Positions 36,348-44,078 of a DNA stretch of 64,000 bases are shown piece after piece (position 1 is the stretch's first letter; each line of letters opens with the position of its first letter). Where the stretch lies: the NCBI RefSeq assembly GCF_004795035.1, contig NZ_SSBK01000002.1, forward strand, positions 124,001 to 188,000, read 5' to 3'. The position numbers were made by a program, and so were the translations under genes. This DNA is from Streptomyces sp. A0958. GTDB lineage: Bacteria > Actinomycetota > Actinomycetes > Streptomycetales > Streptomycetaceae. The notes beneath the pieces are model-generated. The model saw nothing but the letters and a program-made list of their open reading frames with translations, did no database searches and had not been told where the DNA came from.

Positions 36348-37048
36348 GCCGGCCGCTCCGGGGCCGGGGGCTGGAGCTTCACGCCGACGCCGCGCAGGGT
36401 GTGCAGGTAGCGGGGCCGGGCGGCCGTCTCGCCGAGCTTGCGGCGCAGCCAGGAGAGGTGGACGTCGATGGTCTGGTCGTCGCCGTAGGACTGCTGCCAC
36501 ACCTCGGCGAGGAGTTCCTTGCGGGGGACGACGACGCCGGGCCGCCCGGCCAGGAAGGTGAGCAGGTCGAACTCGCGGCGGGTGAGGTCGAGCGCGGTGC
36601 CGTCGAGTTCGGCCTGCCGGCGCAGCGGGTCTATGGCGAGCCCGCCGACCCGGATGACGCGCGAGGGCGGTGCCTCGCCGCCGGACGCGCGGGCGCGGCG
36701 GAGCACGGCCGCCATGCGGGCCGAGAGGTGTTCCACGGAGAACGGCTTGGTGAGGTAGTCGTCGGCGCCGTCGTTGAGCAGCCGGACGATCTCGCTCTCG
36801 TCGTCGCGCGCGGTCGCGATGATGACCGGGACGTCGGTGACGCCGCGCAGCATCTTCAGGGCCTCGGACCCGTCGAGGTCGGGCAGCCCGAGGTCGAGGA
36901 TGACCACGTCGAAGCGGAAGTGGGCGACCTCGCGCAGCGCTTCGAGAGCGGTGCCGACACTCCGTACGGTGTGGGAGGCCTGCGTCAGGTGCCGGATGAG
37001 GGCGGAACGTACGAACTGGTCGTCCTCGACCACGAGCACACTTGGCAT
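36344..37048 (-). CDS. OmpR-family response regulator
   Basis: The 234-aa protein has a receiver domain (VVEDD at residues 6-10, phospho-acceptor Asp52 in ILDLGLPD, KPF lysine) and a winged-helix DNA-binding domain (LTRREFDLLTFLAG, then DVHLSWLRRKLGE, HTLRGVGVKL). The ATG at 37048 gives the usual N-terminus though the ribosome site is weak. It is first in the operon with the kinase. Possible targets are its own operon and the GH18 gene, whose upstream direct repeats suit this family. Confidence 0.94.
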   Translation of the reverse strand: MPSVLVVEDDQFVRSALIRHLTQASHTVRSVGTALEALREVAHFRFDVVILDLGLPDLDGSEALKMLRGVTDVPVIIATARDDESEIVRLLNDGADDYLTKPFSVEHLSARMAAVLRRARASGGEAPPSRVIRVGGLAIDPLRRQAELDGTALDLTRREFDLLTFLAGRPGVVVPRKELLAEVWQQSYGDDQTIDVHLSWLRRKLGETAARPRYLHTLRGVGVKLQPPAPERPA

Positions 37049-37159
37049 GGGCGGCACCGTACGCCATCGGACCCGGCCCGGTCCGGCGGGTGGGCACAAG
37101 GGCCGTCACGCAGGTCCCTGGTGGTACGGCGGGACCGGCGGTGGTGCAGGATGTGCCCG

Positions 37160-37699
37160 ATGCAACGAGGTCTCGTACACGCGCTGGCGTGGTCGCTCGC
37201 CACCGGCGCGGCGGTCGCGCTGTCGTGGTGGGGTGTGCACGCCGTACTGGCGGGGACGGTGTACGACCCGCCGCGCGCGGTGCCGATCTCGGCGCCCACC
37301 ACCCAGACCCTGGCATCCTCGACGCACCGCCCCGCCCCGTCCCCCTCGGCCTCCCCCAGCCCCACGTCCCGGGCCACCGCCCCGAAGCCGGCCGCGTCCA
37401 CGCCCCGTACGCCGTCGCCGTCGCGCACCCCGGCGAACACGCCCCGTCCGGCGTCCGGGGCCACCGCCTCCGCCGGGAAGGCGAGGAGTTACGCGACGGA
37501 CGGCGGCCGGATCGTGTTCGAGATCGGCGCCCACTCGGCGCAACTGGTGTCCGCGACACCGGAACCGGGCTGGTCGATGCGGGTCTGGACGAACACCACC
37601 TGGATTCGTGTGGACTTCGCCCGGGACGACGGCACGACGGTCTCCGTCTTCTGCACCTGGAACGACCATCCGCCGCTGGTGGACATCGTCAAGTCGTAG
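37160..37699 (+). CDS. Secreted or membrane-anchored protein with proline-rich linker
   Basis: The 179-aa protein has an N-terminal hydrophobic helix (residues about 6-30), a long Pro/Ser/Thr/Ala linker (about 40-110) and a small C-terminal globular part (GRIVFEIGAHSAQLV ... DGTTVSVFCTWNDHPP) that may fold as beta strands outside the cell. The ATG at 37160 is 9 nt after AGG; an in-frame ATG 9 nt upstream is an alternative. It is divergent from the response regulator. No family recognised. Confidence 0.8.
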   Translation: MQRGLVHALAWSLATGAAVALSWWGVHAVLAGTVYDPPRAVPISAPTTQTLASSTHRPAPSPSASPSPTSRATAPKPAASTPRTPSPSRTPANTPRPASGATASAGKARSYATDGGRIVFEIGAHSAQLVSATPEPGWSMRVWTNTTWIRVDFARDDGTTVSVFCTWNDHPPLVDIVKS

Positions 37700-37716
37700 A
37701 GCCGTCGGCGGGACTG

Positions 37717-38637
37717 TCAGTCGAAGGCGGACGGGGGCGGCGGCGGTGACGGGCGGGCGTCCGCGTCGTGGACCGGGGCCGCGCCACCGGTGAAGTCGGC
37801 GAGCGCACGCCCGTGTTCGACGCGTCCGGGGTGCGGATCGGTCGCCACCCGGCGGGTCAGCTCCGCCGCCTTCGGGGCCACGTCCGAGGCGAGCAGGACT
37901 GCGTTGCCGAAGCGGCGGCCCCGCCACACCGTGGGGTCGGCGGCGAGGGCGAGTTCGGGGAAGACCGTGGCGGCGGTGGCGATCTGGCCGCGCAGGTGGG
38001 CCAGCGGCGGCCCGTCCGCGAGGTTGGCGACGTAACTCCCGCCGGGCTTCAGGACGCGGCGCACCTCGGCGAGGAATTCGGTGGAGGTGAGGTGGGCGGG
38101 GGTGCGGGCGCCGCTGAAGACGTCCGCGATGACGAGGTCGGCCCAGCCGTCCTGGATCTTGCCGAGCCCGGCGCGGGCGTCGGTGGACCGGACCCTGATC
38201 CTGGCCTGCGGGTCCAGCGGCAGTTCGCGGCGCACCAGCTGCACCAGGGCGGCGTCCACCTCGATGATCTGCTGGGTGGAGCGGGGGCGGGTGGCGGCGA
38301 TGTACCGGGCGAGCGTGAACGCCCCGCCGCCCAGGTGCACGACGTGCAGCGGCTGCCCGGCGGGGGCGGCCAGGTCGGCGATGTGGCCGATCCGGCGCTG
38401 GTACTCGAAGGAGAGGTACGCCGGGTCGTCGAGGTCGACATGGGACTGCGGGGCGCCGTCGATCGTCAGCGTCCAGGCGCGCCGGCGCTCCCGGTCGGGG
38501 ACGAGTTCGGCGAGGCCGCCGTCGACCTGCTCGCAGACGTTGCCGGCCGCCGCCGGGCCGCGTGCGGCCCTGCGGTCGGCCTTGCGGTCCGCGCGCTGCT
38601 TGCGGTCGCCGCCGCCGGCCGCTCCTCGACGTGCCAC
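37717..38637 (-). CDS. Spermidine-synthase-like methyltransferase-fold protein
   Basis: The 306-aa protein has a SpeE-like Rossmann core: LHVVHLGGGAFTLARYI, EVDAALVQLVRRELP, STDARAGL and LVIADVFSGARTP. The gatekeeping aspartate of true spermidine synthases is not clear, and the first 35 residues are basic and the tail proline-rich. The start is GTG at 38637. Such proteins are widespread in Actinobacteria as SAM-dependent enzymes of unknown substrate. It is convergent with the preceding secreted protein. Confidence 0.88.
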   Translation of the reverse strand: MARRGAAGGGDRKQRADRKADRRAARGPAAAGNVCEQVDGGLAELVPDRERRRAWTLTIDGAPQSHVDLDDPAYLSFEYQRRIGHIADLAAPAGQPLHVVHLGGGAFTLARYIAATRPRSTQQIIEVDAALVQLVRRELPLDPQARIRVRSTDARAGLGKIQDGWADLVIADVFSGARTPAHLTSTEFLAEVRRVLKPGGSYVANLADGPPLAHLRGQIATAATVFPELALAADPTVWRGRRFGNAVLLASDVAPKAAELTRRVATDPHPGRVEHGRALADFTGGAAPVHDADARPSPPPPPSAFD

Positions 38638-38715
38638 TGCTTCTCGCCCTGCTCACTGCTCATCGCGTCCGGTGACGGGCCGATCGGTACGACCCGCCGT
38701 CCGGCCATTATGGGC

Positions 38716-39162
38716 TCAGCGGCAGTTGTCGGCCGCCTCGATCAGCCGGGCCGCCTGGTCGAGCGCGGCCCGCAGCGCCGCCGGGTCGGTGACCGGGATG
38801 TCCTCGGCGGGCGGCAGCAGCCAGCCGCTGCCGGAGACCGGCGGCTCGGCGGGGATGCGCAGCCCGCGGCCGTCGGTCCGCGTACAGGCGCTGCCGGGTA
38901 CGTCCCAGCCCTGGGCGGTGCCGGGCGGCACCAGGAACCCGAGGGTGTCGCAGGTGCCGTCGTGGATGACCGGGCCCACGGCCTCCTGGTCCGCGCCCCG
39001 GCGCAGGATGTCCACGGCCTCCAGACCCTGTCGGGCGGGCACGGTCACCAGATCGCAGGGCTCGTCGGCGGGTACCGTACCGCCGGCCGTCGTCGTCGCC
39101 GTCGTCGTCGCGGTCGTCGTCGCGGTCGTCCGCGAGCCGGTCGCCATGTCGATATGCAACAA
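38716..39162 (-). CDS. Small primase/polymerase-like protein
   Basis: About 148 aa from a TTG at 39162, which has GAGAGG 9 nt upstream; the ATG at 39147 is the alternative. After a Thr/Ala-repeat N-terminus, residues resemble the protein at 47685: CDLVTVP against FDVVNVP, then VGPVIHDG against SGPVASHRG, then FLVPPGTAQ against LFASPGTAQ. That family is usually annotated as bifunctional DNA primase/polymerase N-terminal-like; catalysis is not evident. It is divergent from the XRE-TPR regulator. Confidence 0.78.
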   Translation of the reverse strand: MLHIDMATGSRTTATTTATTTATTTAGGTVPADEPCDLVTVPARQGLEAVDILRRGADQEAVGPVIHDGTCDTLGFLVPPGTAQGWDVPGSACTRTDGRGLRIPAEPPVSGSGWLLPPAEDIPVTDPAALRAALDQAARLIEAADNCR

Positions 39163-39402
39163 GGGACCTCTCCTCTCATCGCCGGGCGGAGCCGGAATCC
39201 GTCTCCGCATGGACCAACGCCCCAACCGCGTCAAGGGCTACGGTGCAGCACTGCCGCAAAGGGTGGCAGTTCATGGCGGATCGTGGCCGAGATGCCCGGT
39301 TTGTTGCTAAACGCTGCGTGTGCGCCCCATCACGCCAGGTACGTTCTTGCTCCGCCGGGACACCGGAAACAACGCCCGGCTCGCACCAGAGAGGGCCCCG
39401 CC

Positions 39403-40767
39403 ATGGTGTCGACACGGGCAGTTCCCAACCTCGCCTTCCGGCGGCTGCGCGGTCCGCGCTCCGCCGGGGAGTTCGCCGCCGCGGTACGCAGGGCCGCGCG
39501 CGAGATCGGCGAGCAGGTCGCGTGCGACGCCCGGTACATCGGGCGCGTGGAGTCGGGCGAGATCCGCTGCCCGAACTACGCGTACGAGCGGGTCTTCCTG
39601 CACATGTTCCCCGGGACGACCCTGGAGGACCTCGGTTTCTCGCCGCGCGCATCGGTACGCGGCCGGGCGGCCAGGCCCGCTGCGGACGCCCCGCAACCCC
39701 CGACTGCCCCGCTGCTCGCGCCCGGCAGCGACACCGACGAGGAGAGCGACGTGCGGCGTCGCGTATTCATGACGAGCGGCACCACCGCGGTGGCCGCCGC
39801 CTCCCTGGGGCTGGGCCTCGGCGGCCCGGCGTCCGCCTCCCTGCCCACGCAGCGCCGGTTCGGCGAGGCGGAGGTGAGCGCCGTCGAGCGGGCGGTGCGG
39901 GAGATCCGGCTGCTGGACGACCGGCACGGCGGCGACTGGCTCTACCGGCGCGCCTCGCAGCCGTTGCGGGCGGCGTACGCGCTGCTCGACGCCGGGACCG
40001 CGAGCCGGGGCGCCACGGCGGACCGGCTGCACTCCGGGGCCGGTGAGCTGGCCATCTCGGTGGGGTGGCTGGCCCATGACTCGGGCCGCTTCGAGGACGC
40101 CCGCTCGCACTACGCGGAGGCGCTGGCCACGGCGCGGGTGGCCGGCGACCCGGCCCTGGAGGCGCACGCGTTCTGCAACGCGTCGTTCCTGGCCCGCGAC
40201 ACGGGGCGGCCGCGCGAGGCGGTACGCGCGGCGGAGGCCGGGCAGCGGGCCGCCCAACCACTGGGCTCACCGCGGCTGCGGGCGCTGCTCGCTCTGCGGG
40301 AGGCGGGGGGCCGGGCGGGGCTCGGGGACCGCACGGGCTGCGAGCGGGCGCTCGGCCGGGCGCACACCGCGTTCTCGCGGGGGCCGTCGGGGGCGGACCC
40401 GGAGTGGATGACCTTCTTCCGCGAGGCGGAGCTGGAGATCCTGGAGGCGCAGTGCTGGGCGGCGCTGGGCGACTGGTCGCGTGCCGCGCGGCACGCGGGG
40501 CGGGCGGTGCGGCTGCAGGACCCGCACTTCACCCGGAACCTCGCGCTGTACCGGGCCGAGCTCACCACGGACCTGGCCCACGCGGGCCGTACGGAGGAGG
40601 CGGCGTCCACGGGCCACGAGGTCCTGGACCTCCTGGAGCAGGTCCAGTCCTCGCGCATCCGCACGATGCTGACGGACGCGGTGGCGGTCCTGGGACCGCG
40701 GGCCGGGGGCTCGGCGGAGGTAGCGGACTTCCTGGACCGCTACCAGGTGGCGACGGCCACCACGTAG
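39403..40767 (+). CDS. XRE-like DNA-binding protein with TPR-like repeats (NsdA-like architecture)
   Basis: The 454-aa protein begins with a divergent helix-turn-helix (FAAAVRRAAREIGEQVACDARYIGRVESGEIRCP, residues about 23-57), followed by a Pro/Ala linker, an internal segment RRRVFMTSGTTAVAAASLGL from R118 that looks like a Tat signal, and a C-terminal superhelix of TPR-type repeats. Such regulators, including NsdA in S. coelicolor, tune development or antibiotic production. The ATG follows GAGAGGG. It lies near a small primase/polymerase-like gene divergent to it. Confidence 0.88.
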   Translation: MVSTRAVPNLAFRRLRGPRSAGEFAAAVRRAAREIGEQVACDARYIGRVESGEIRCPNYAYERVFLHMFPGTTLEDLGFSPRASVRGRAARPAADAPQPPTAPLLAPGSDTDEESDVRRRVFMTSGTTAVAAASLGLGLGGPASASLPTQRRFGEAEVSAVERAVREIRLLDDRHGGDWLYRRASQPLRAAYALLDAGTASRGATADRLHSGAGELAISVGWLAHDSGRFEDARSHYAEALATARVAGDPALEAHAFCNASFLARDTGRPREAVRAAEAGQRAAQPLGSPRLRALLALREAGGRAGLGDRTGCERALGRAHTAFSRGPSGADPEWMTFFREAELEILEAQCWAALGDWSRAARHAGRAVRLQDPHFTRNLALYRAELTTDLAHAGRTEEAASTGHEVLDLLEQVQSSRIRTMLTDAVAVLGPRAGGSAEVADFLDRYQVATATT

Positions 40768-40780
40768 CGGCCCTGCCGGG

Positions 40781-40843
40781 CCGATTCCATCCGGTCCGGC
40801 GCCCATTCCAGCTGGTCCGGCGCCCATTCCAGCTGGTCCGGCG
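40781..40843 (+). repeat. 21-bp tandem repeat, three copies
   Basis: Units CCCATTCCAGCTGGTCCGGCG (21 bp) at 40802-40822 and 40823-40843 are identical; the first copy at 40781 differs slightly. It joins the REP-like cluster between two convergent genes. Confidence 0.85.
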
Positions 40844-40875
40844 CCTGAGCCGGGAGCCCTCGGCCCGCCCGTTCC

Positions 40876-40960
40876 AGCCCGTCCGGCGATTGAGGACGGA
40901 ACCCTCGGCCCGCCCAATCAAGCCCGTCCGGCGATTGAGGACGGAACCCTCGGCCCCGGT
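40876..40960 (+). repeat. REP-like repeats, forward orientation
   Basis: Two copies of a 45-bp unit starting AGCCCGTCCGGCGATTGAGG at 40876 and 40921. The motif CCGTCCGGCG[AC]TTGAGGAC is a very common intergenic element of Streptomyces (from memory). Confidence 0.85.
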
Positions 40961-41025
40961 CCGGGGCGCACCGCTCGGCCCTCCGGCCCGGGGAACCAGA
41001 AGCCTTGCCCTGCCCCGGGGCAACC

Positions 41026-41153
41026 GGTTCCGTCCTCAAGCGCCGGACGGGCTGGGTGTTAACGGCGCACCGGCTCCGTCCCCAAACGCCGGACCGGCTG
41101 GGCTTCAACGGCGCACCGGCTCCGTCCCCAAACGCCGGACCGGCTGGAAATGC
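41026..41153 (-). repeat. REP-like repeats, reverse orientation
   Basis: Three 46-bp units start at 41026, 41072 and 41118 (GGTTCCGTCCTCAAGCGCC and related), the reverse complement of the forward units. Together they can form long hairpins between convergent genes and probably act as a bidirectional terminator. Confidence 0.85.
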
Positions 41154-41159
41154 TCATGC

Positions 41160-41756
41160 TCACCGCTCAAGGTGCCCCGTGTCGTTCCAGCGCTGGATCG
41201 CCGGTTCGCCGTACGCCCAGCCCAGGACCGAGAGGGACGTCGGGGCCAGCCAGATGCGGGCGCCGAAGGAGACGTCCTCGCCCAGCCACCGCGCGCCCAG
41301 CGCCCGCAGGATGTGGCCGTGGGCGAAGACCAGGACGTCGCGGTCGGCCGAGCGCGCCCAGGCGACGATCTCGTCGGCGCGGGCGGCGAGCTCGGCCGGG
41401 GTCTCGCCCTCCGGCACCCCGTCGCGCCAGATGAACCAGTCCGGCCGCCCCGCCTTGATCTCGGCCGGCGTCATCCCCTCGTACGCCCCGTAGTCCCACT
41501 CCATCAGCGCGTCCCACCGCTCGGCCCGGTCGCCGAAGCCCGCGAGCTCGCAGGTCTCGGCGGCCCGTACGAGCGGGCTGGTGCGGACCTCCAGGCCGGG
41601 CAGCTCGGCCCACGGCCCCCGGTGCAGCCGCTCGCCGAGCAGCTTGGCCCCGTCCCGTCCGGCGTCGAGCAGCGGGATGTCCGTCCTGCCGGTGTGCCTG
41701 CCGTTGAGGGACCATTCCGTCTGCCCGTGCCGGGCGAGGAGGATGCGCGGTGCCAT
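41160..41756 (-). CDS. Histidine phosphatase (phosphoglycerate-mutase family)
   Basis: The 198-aa protein begins [26 protein letters not shown] with the RHG catalytic histidine, and also has the C-terminal [14 protein letters not shown]. The ATG at 41756 is 8 nt after GGGAGA. It would act on a phosphorylated small molecule; a true glycolytic mutase is unlikely given the acid phosphatase-like layout. The gene ends at the REP-like repeats. Confidence 0.93.
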   Translation of the reverse strand: MAPRILLARHGQTEWSLNGRHTGRTDIPLLDAGRDGAKLLGERLHRGPWAELPGLEVRTSPLVRAAETCELAGFGDRAERWDALMEWDYGAYEGMTPAEIKAGRPDWFIWRDGVPEGETPAELAARADEIVAWARSADRDVLVFAHGHILRALGARWLGEDVSFGARIWLAPTSLSVLGWAYGEPAIQRWNDTGHLER

Positions 41757-42037
41757 AAGAGGGTTCTCCCTGAAAAGCTGAGACCTGAGATGCGGAATCT
41801 GAGATCTTGGTACGGAGCGGAGCAACGGAGCAGAGGCGAACGTATCGTCCGGTTTTCCATCATCCCGCACCTGCCCGTGGGGCAACCCGGGGGGCCGCAG
41901 CGGCGTCCCACTGACCACAGACGAATCCGAGCAGCTGAGGGGTGCCGACCACACCCCCGGGGGAAACGCGGCCGACCCGCACCGTACGGTTGAACGCCCG
42001 CAGTCGGCCGCATGAACACGTGATGGAGAAGTTCCGG

Positions 42038-43009
42038 ATGCCGCATGCCACCACCGCGCCCGCGCCGCGCCACCGGCCCCGCTGGTGGACCGAGCTGCCG
42101 CTCCTGGCCCTGGTCTACGCGGCGTACTCCGGTGGCCGGCTCCTGGCGCGCGGTGACGTGTCGACGGCCGTAGACCACGGGCTGCGCATCCTGCACCTGG
42201 AGAAGGTCCTCTTCCTCAACGCCGAGCACCCGCTCAACCGCCTCTTCACGGCGCACGCCTCCATAGGCATTCCGGCGGACTTCGCGTACGCGTCCCTGCA
42301 CTACGTGGTCACCCCGGCCGTCCTGATCTGGATGTTCCAACGCCACTCGGCCGCGTACCGCAGGGCGCGCACCTGGCTGATGACCTCGACCATGCTCGGC
42401 CTGATCGGCTTCACGCTGATGCCGACCTGCCCGCCGCGGCTGCTGGCCGCGGGGCACGGCTTCGTCGACACGATGGCCCAGTACAGCTCGTACGGCTGGT
42501 GGGGCACGGAGGCGAGCGCCCCGCGCGGCATGGGCGGCATGACCAACCAGTACGCGGCGATGCCGAGCCTGCACGTCGGCTGGGCACTGTGGTGCGGCAT
42601 CCTCCTGTGGCGCCACGGCAAGCACCCGCTCCTGCGGGCCGCCGGTGTCGCCTACCCGCTGCTCACGACGTTCGTGGTGATGGGCACCGCCAACCACTAC
42701 CTGCTGGACGCCGTCGCCGGCGCCGCCGTGATGGGCATCGGGGCGGTGCTGGCCCGGCCCGTGATGCGCCTCGCCGACCGGGTCAAGCAGGCGGTACTCG
42801 CCCGCTTCGCAGGGGTGTCCGCGACCGCGGAGTCCCCGGATGTCAGTGCCGGGTGCAAGACTTCGGCGGGTGAGCGAATCCCCGGCCAGCGGACCTCCTC
42901 CGCAGAACCATCCGACGCGGCAGCGGCGGCCGGCCCGCCCGCCCGGGCAGACGCCGCCGCCCCGGCCGGACGAGCCCCCGACGGGGACACTGCGGCGGCG
43001 GCTCGCTGA
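42038..43009 (+). CDS. PAP2-superfamily membrane phosphatase / lipid transferase
   Basis: From the ATG at 42038 (GGAGAAG 6 nt upstream) this encodes 323 aa with about six membrane segments and the PAP2 pattern: a [20 protein letters not shown] block with SLH, then [12 protein letters not shown] with the His and Asp. It resembles PAP2_3 proteins such as inositol-phosphorylceramide synthase Aur1. It may process membrane phospholipids. The last 47 codons are low-complexity Ala/Pro and overlap the next gene by 140 nt in another frame, and are probably not conserved. Confidence 0.92.
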   Translation: MPHATTAPAPRHRPRWWTELPLLALVYAAYSGGRLLARGDVSTAVDHGLRILHLEKVLFLNAEHPLNRLFTAHASIGIPADFAYASLHYVVTPAVLIWMFQRHSAAYRRARTWLMTSTMLGLIGFTLMPTCPPRLLAAGHGFVDTMAQYSSYGWWGTEASAPRGMGGMTNQYAAMPSLHVGWALWCGILLWRHGKHPLLRAAGVAYPLLTTFVVMGTANHYLLDAVAGAAVMGIGAVLARPVMRLADRVKQAVLARFAGVSATAESPDVSAGCKTSAGERIPGQRTSSAEPSDAAAAAGPPARADAAAPAGRAPDGDTAAAAR

Positions 43010-44078
43010 GCTGAGGGGCCCGGCGCTCCCGCGCCCGTTGGACGCCCGCGCGCTCGCGGCCCTCGCCGCCAATCCCGGCTGCAAGCGCCGCGCCCTGCTC
43101 GACGGGGCGGGCGTCGACAAGGGCGCGCTCGCCACCGCGCTGGGCTCGCCGGCCCCCTTCGGCCAGTCCCAGTTCGCCTTCATGCGGGGCAACGCCTTCG
43201 AGGCCAGGGTCAAGGCCGACGGCGGTACGGAGCTGATGCGCCTGCTGTACGAACGGCTCGGCGGGCCCGGCGAGCCGCCGCGCGAGGTCCGGGTGCCCGA
43301 TCTGACGGCCGCCGGGCCCGAGGGCCGTGCGGCCAGGACCGCGCTGGCGCTGCGGGAGGCGACGGGGGCGGGCGGCTGGGCGTTGCTGGACCACCCGATG
43401 CTGGCCCTGGAGGTGGCGGGCTCCCCGGCCTATCTGGAGCCGGACGCGGTGGTGGTGCACCCCGACGGCACCTGGACCGTGGTGGAGATCAAGTCGTTCC
43501 CGATGATCGACGGCTCGGCCGACGCCGCGAAGGTGGGCGCCGCGGCCCGCCAGTCCGCGGTGTACGTGCTGGCGCTCGAACGGGTCGCGGAGGTCACGGA
43601 CGGGGCGCGGGTCGGCCACCGGGTGCTGCTGGTGTGCCCGAAGGACTTCTCCAACCTGCCGGCCGCCTCCGTCGTCGACGTACGCAAGCAGCGCGCGGTC
43701 ACCCGCCGGCAGCTGACCAGGCTCACCCGCGTCGAGGAGATCGCGGCGGCCCTGCCCGAGGGCACCACGTTCGACCCGGAGCGCTCCCCCGAGGAGCTGG
43801 AGACGGCCGTCGAAGCGGTGACCGCGGCCTATGCGCCGGAGTGCCTGTCCTCCTGCGAGCTGGCGTTCCACTGCCGGACCCGGGCCCGCGCCGAGGGTGC
43901 CGTGGAGGCGCTCGGCCGCGGTGTGCGGGGCGAGCTGGGCGGGCTGACGACGGTCGCCGGGGTGCTGGCGGCGGCCGCGGGCAAGGAGGGCGATCCGGCC
44001 GATCCCGCGGTCGCCGCCCTGCGCCGCGCGGCGGCCCTGCGCGCCGAGGCACTGGAGGGCCGTCCCGTATGTCACTGA
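42870..44078 (+). CDS. RecB/Cas4-like nuclease with four-cysteine Fe-S signature
   Basis: The 402-aa protein has a PD-(D/E)xK core: EPDAVVV (D192), then VVEIKSF (E206, K208). A single Cys71 in NPGCKRRALL precedes it, and CLSSCELAFHC (C325, C329, C335) follows it. One upstream and three clustered downstream cysteines around the nuclease is the Fe-S layout of Cas4, AddB and Dna2; here the cluster is Cx3Cx5C rather than Cx2Cx5C. The start is GTG at 42870, inside the PAP2 gene. It overlaps the next gene by 10 nt. It is probably a DNA exonuclease working with the helicase at 45676. Confidence 0.88.
   Translation: MSESPASGPPPQNHPTRQRRPARPPGQTPPPRPDEPPTGTLRRRLAELRGPALPRPLDARALAALAANPGCKRRALLDGAGVDKGALATALGSPAPFGQSQFAFMRGNAFEARVKADGGTELMRLLYERLGGPGEPPREVRVPDLTAAGPEGRAARTALALREATGAGGWALLDHPMLALEVAGSPAYLEPDAVVVHPDGTWTVVEIKSFPMIDGSADAAKVGAAARQSAVYVLALERVAEVTDGARVGHRVLLVCPKDFSNLPAASVVDVRKQRAVTRRQLTRLTRVEEIAAALPEGTTFDPERSPEELETAVEAVTAAYAPECLSSCELAFHCRTRARAEGAVEALGRGVRGELGGLTTVAGVLAAAAGKEGDPADPAVAALRRAAALRAEALEGRPVCH

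Noticed and set aside
40781..41153. CRISPR array
   Set aside because: The repeats are tandem without regular unique spacers and occur in both orientations; they are REP-like elements.
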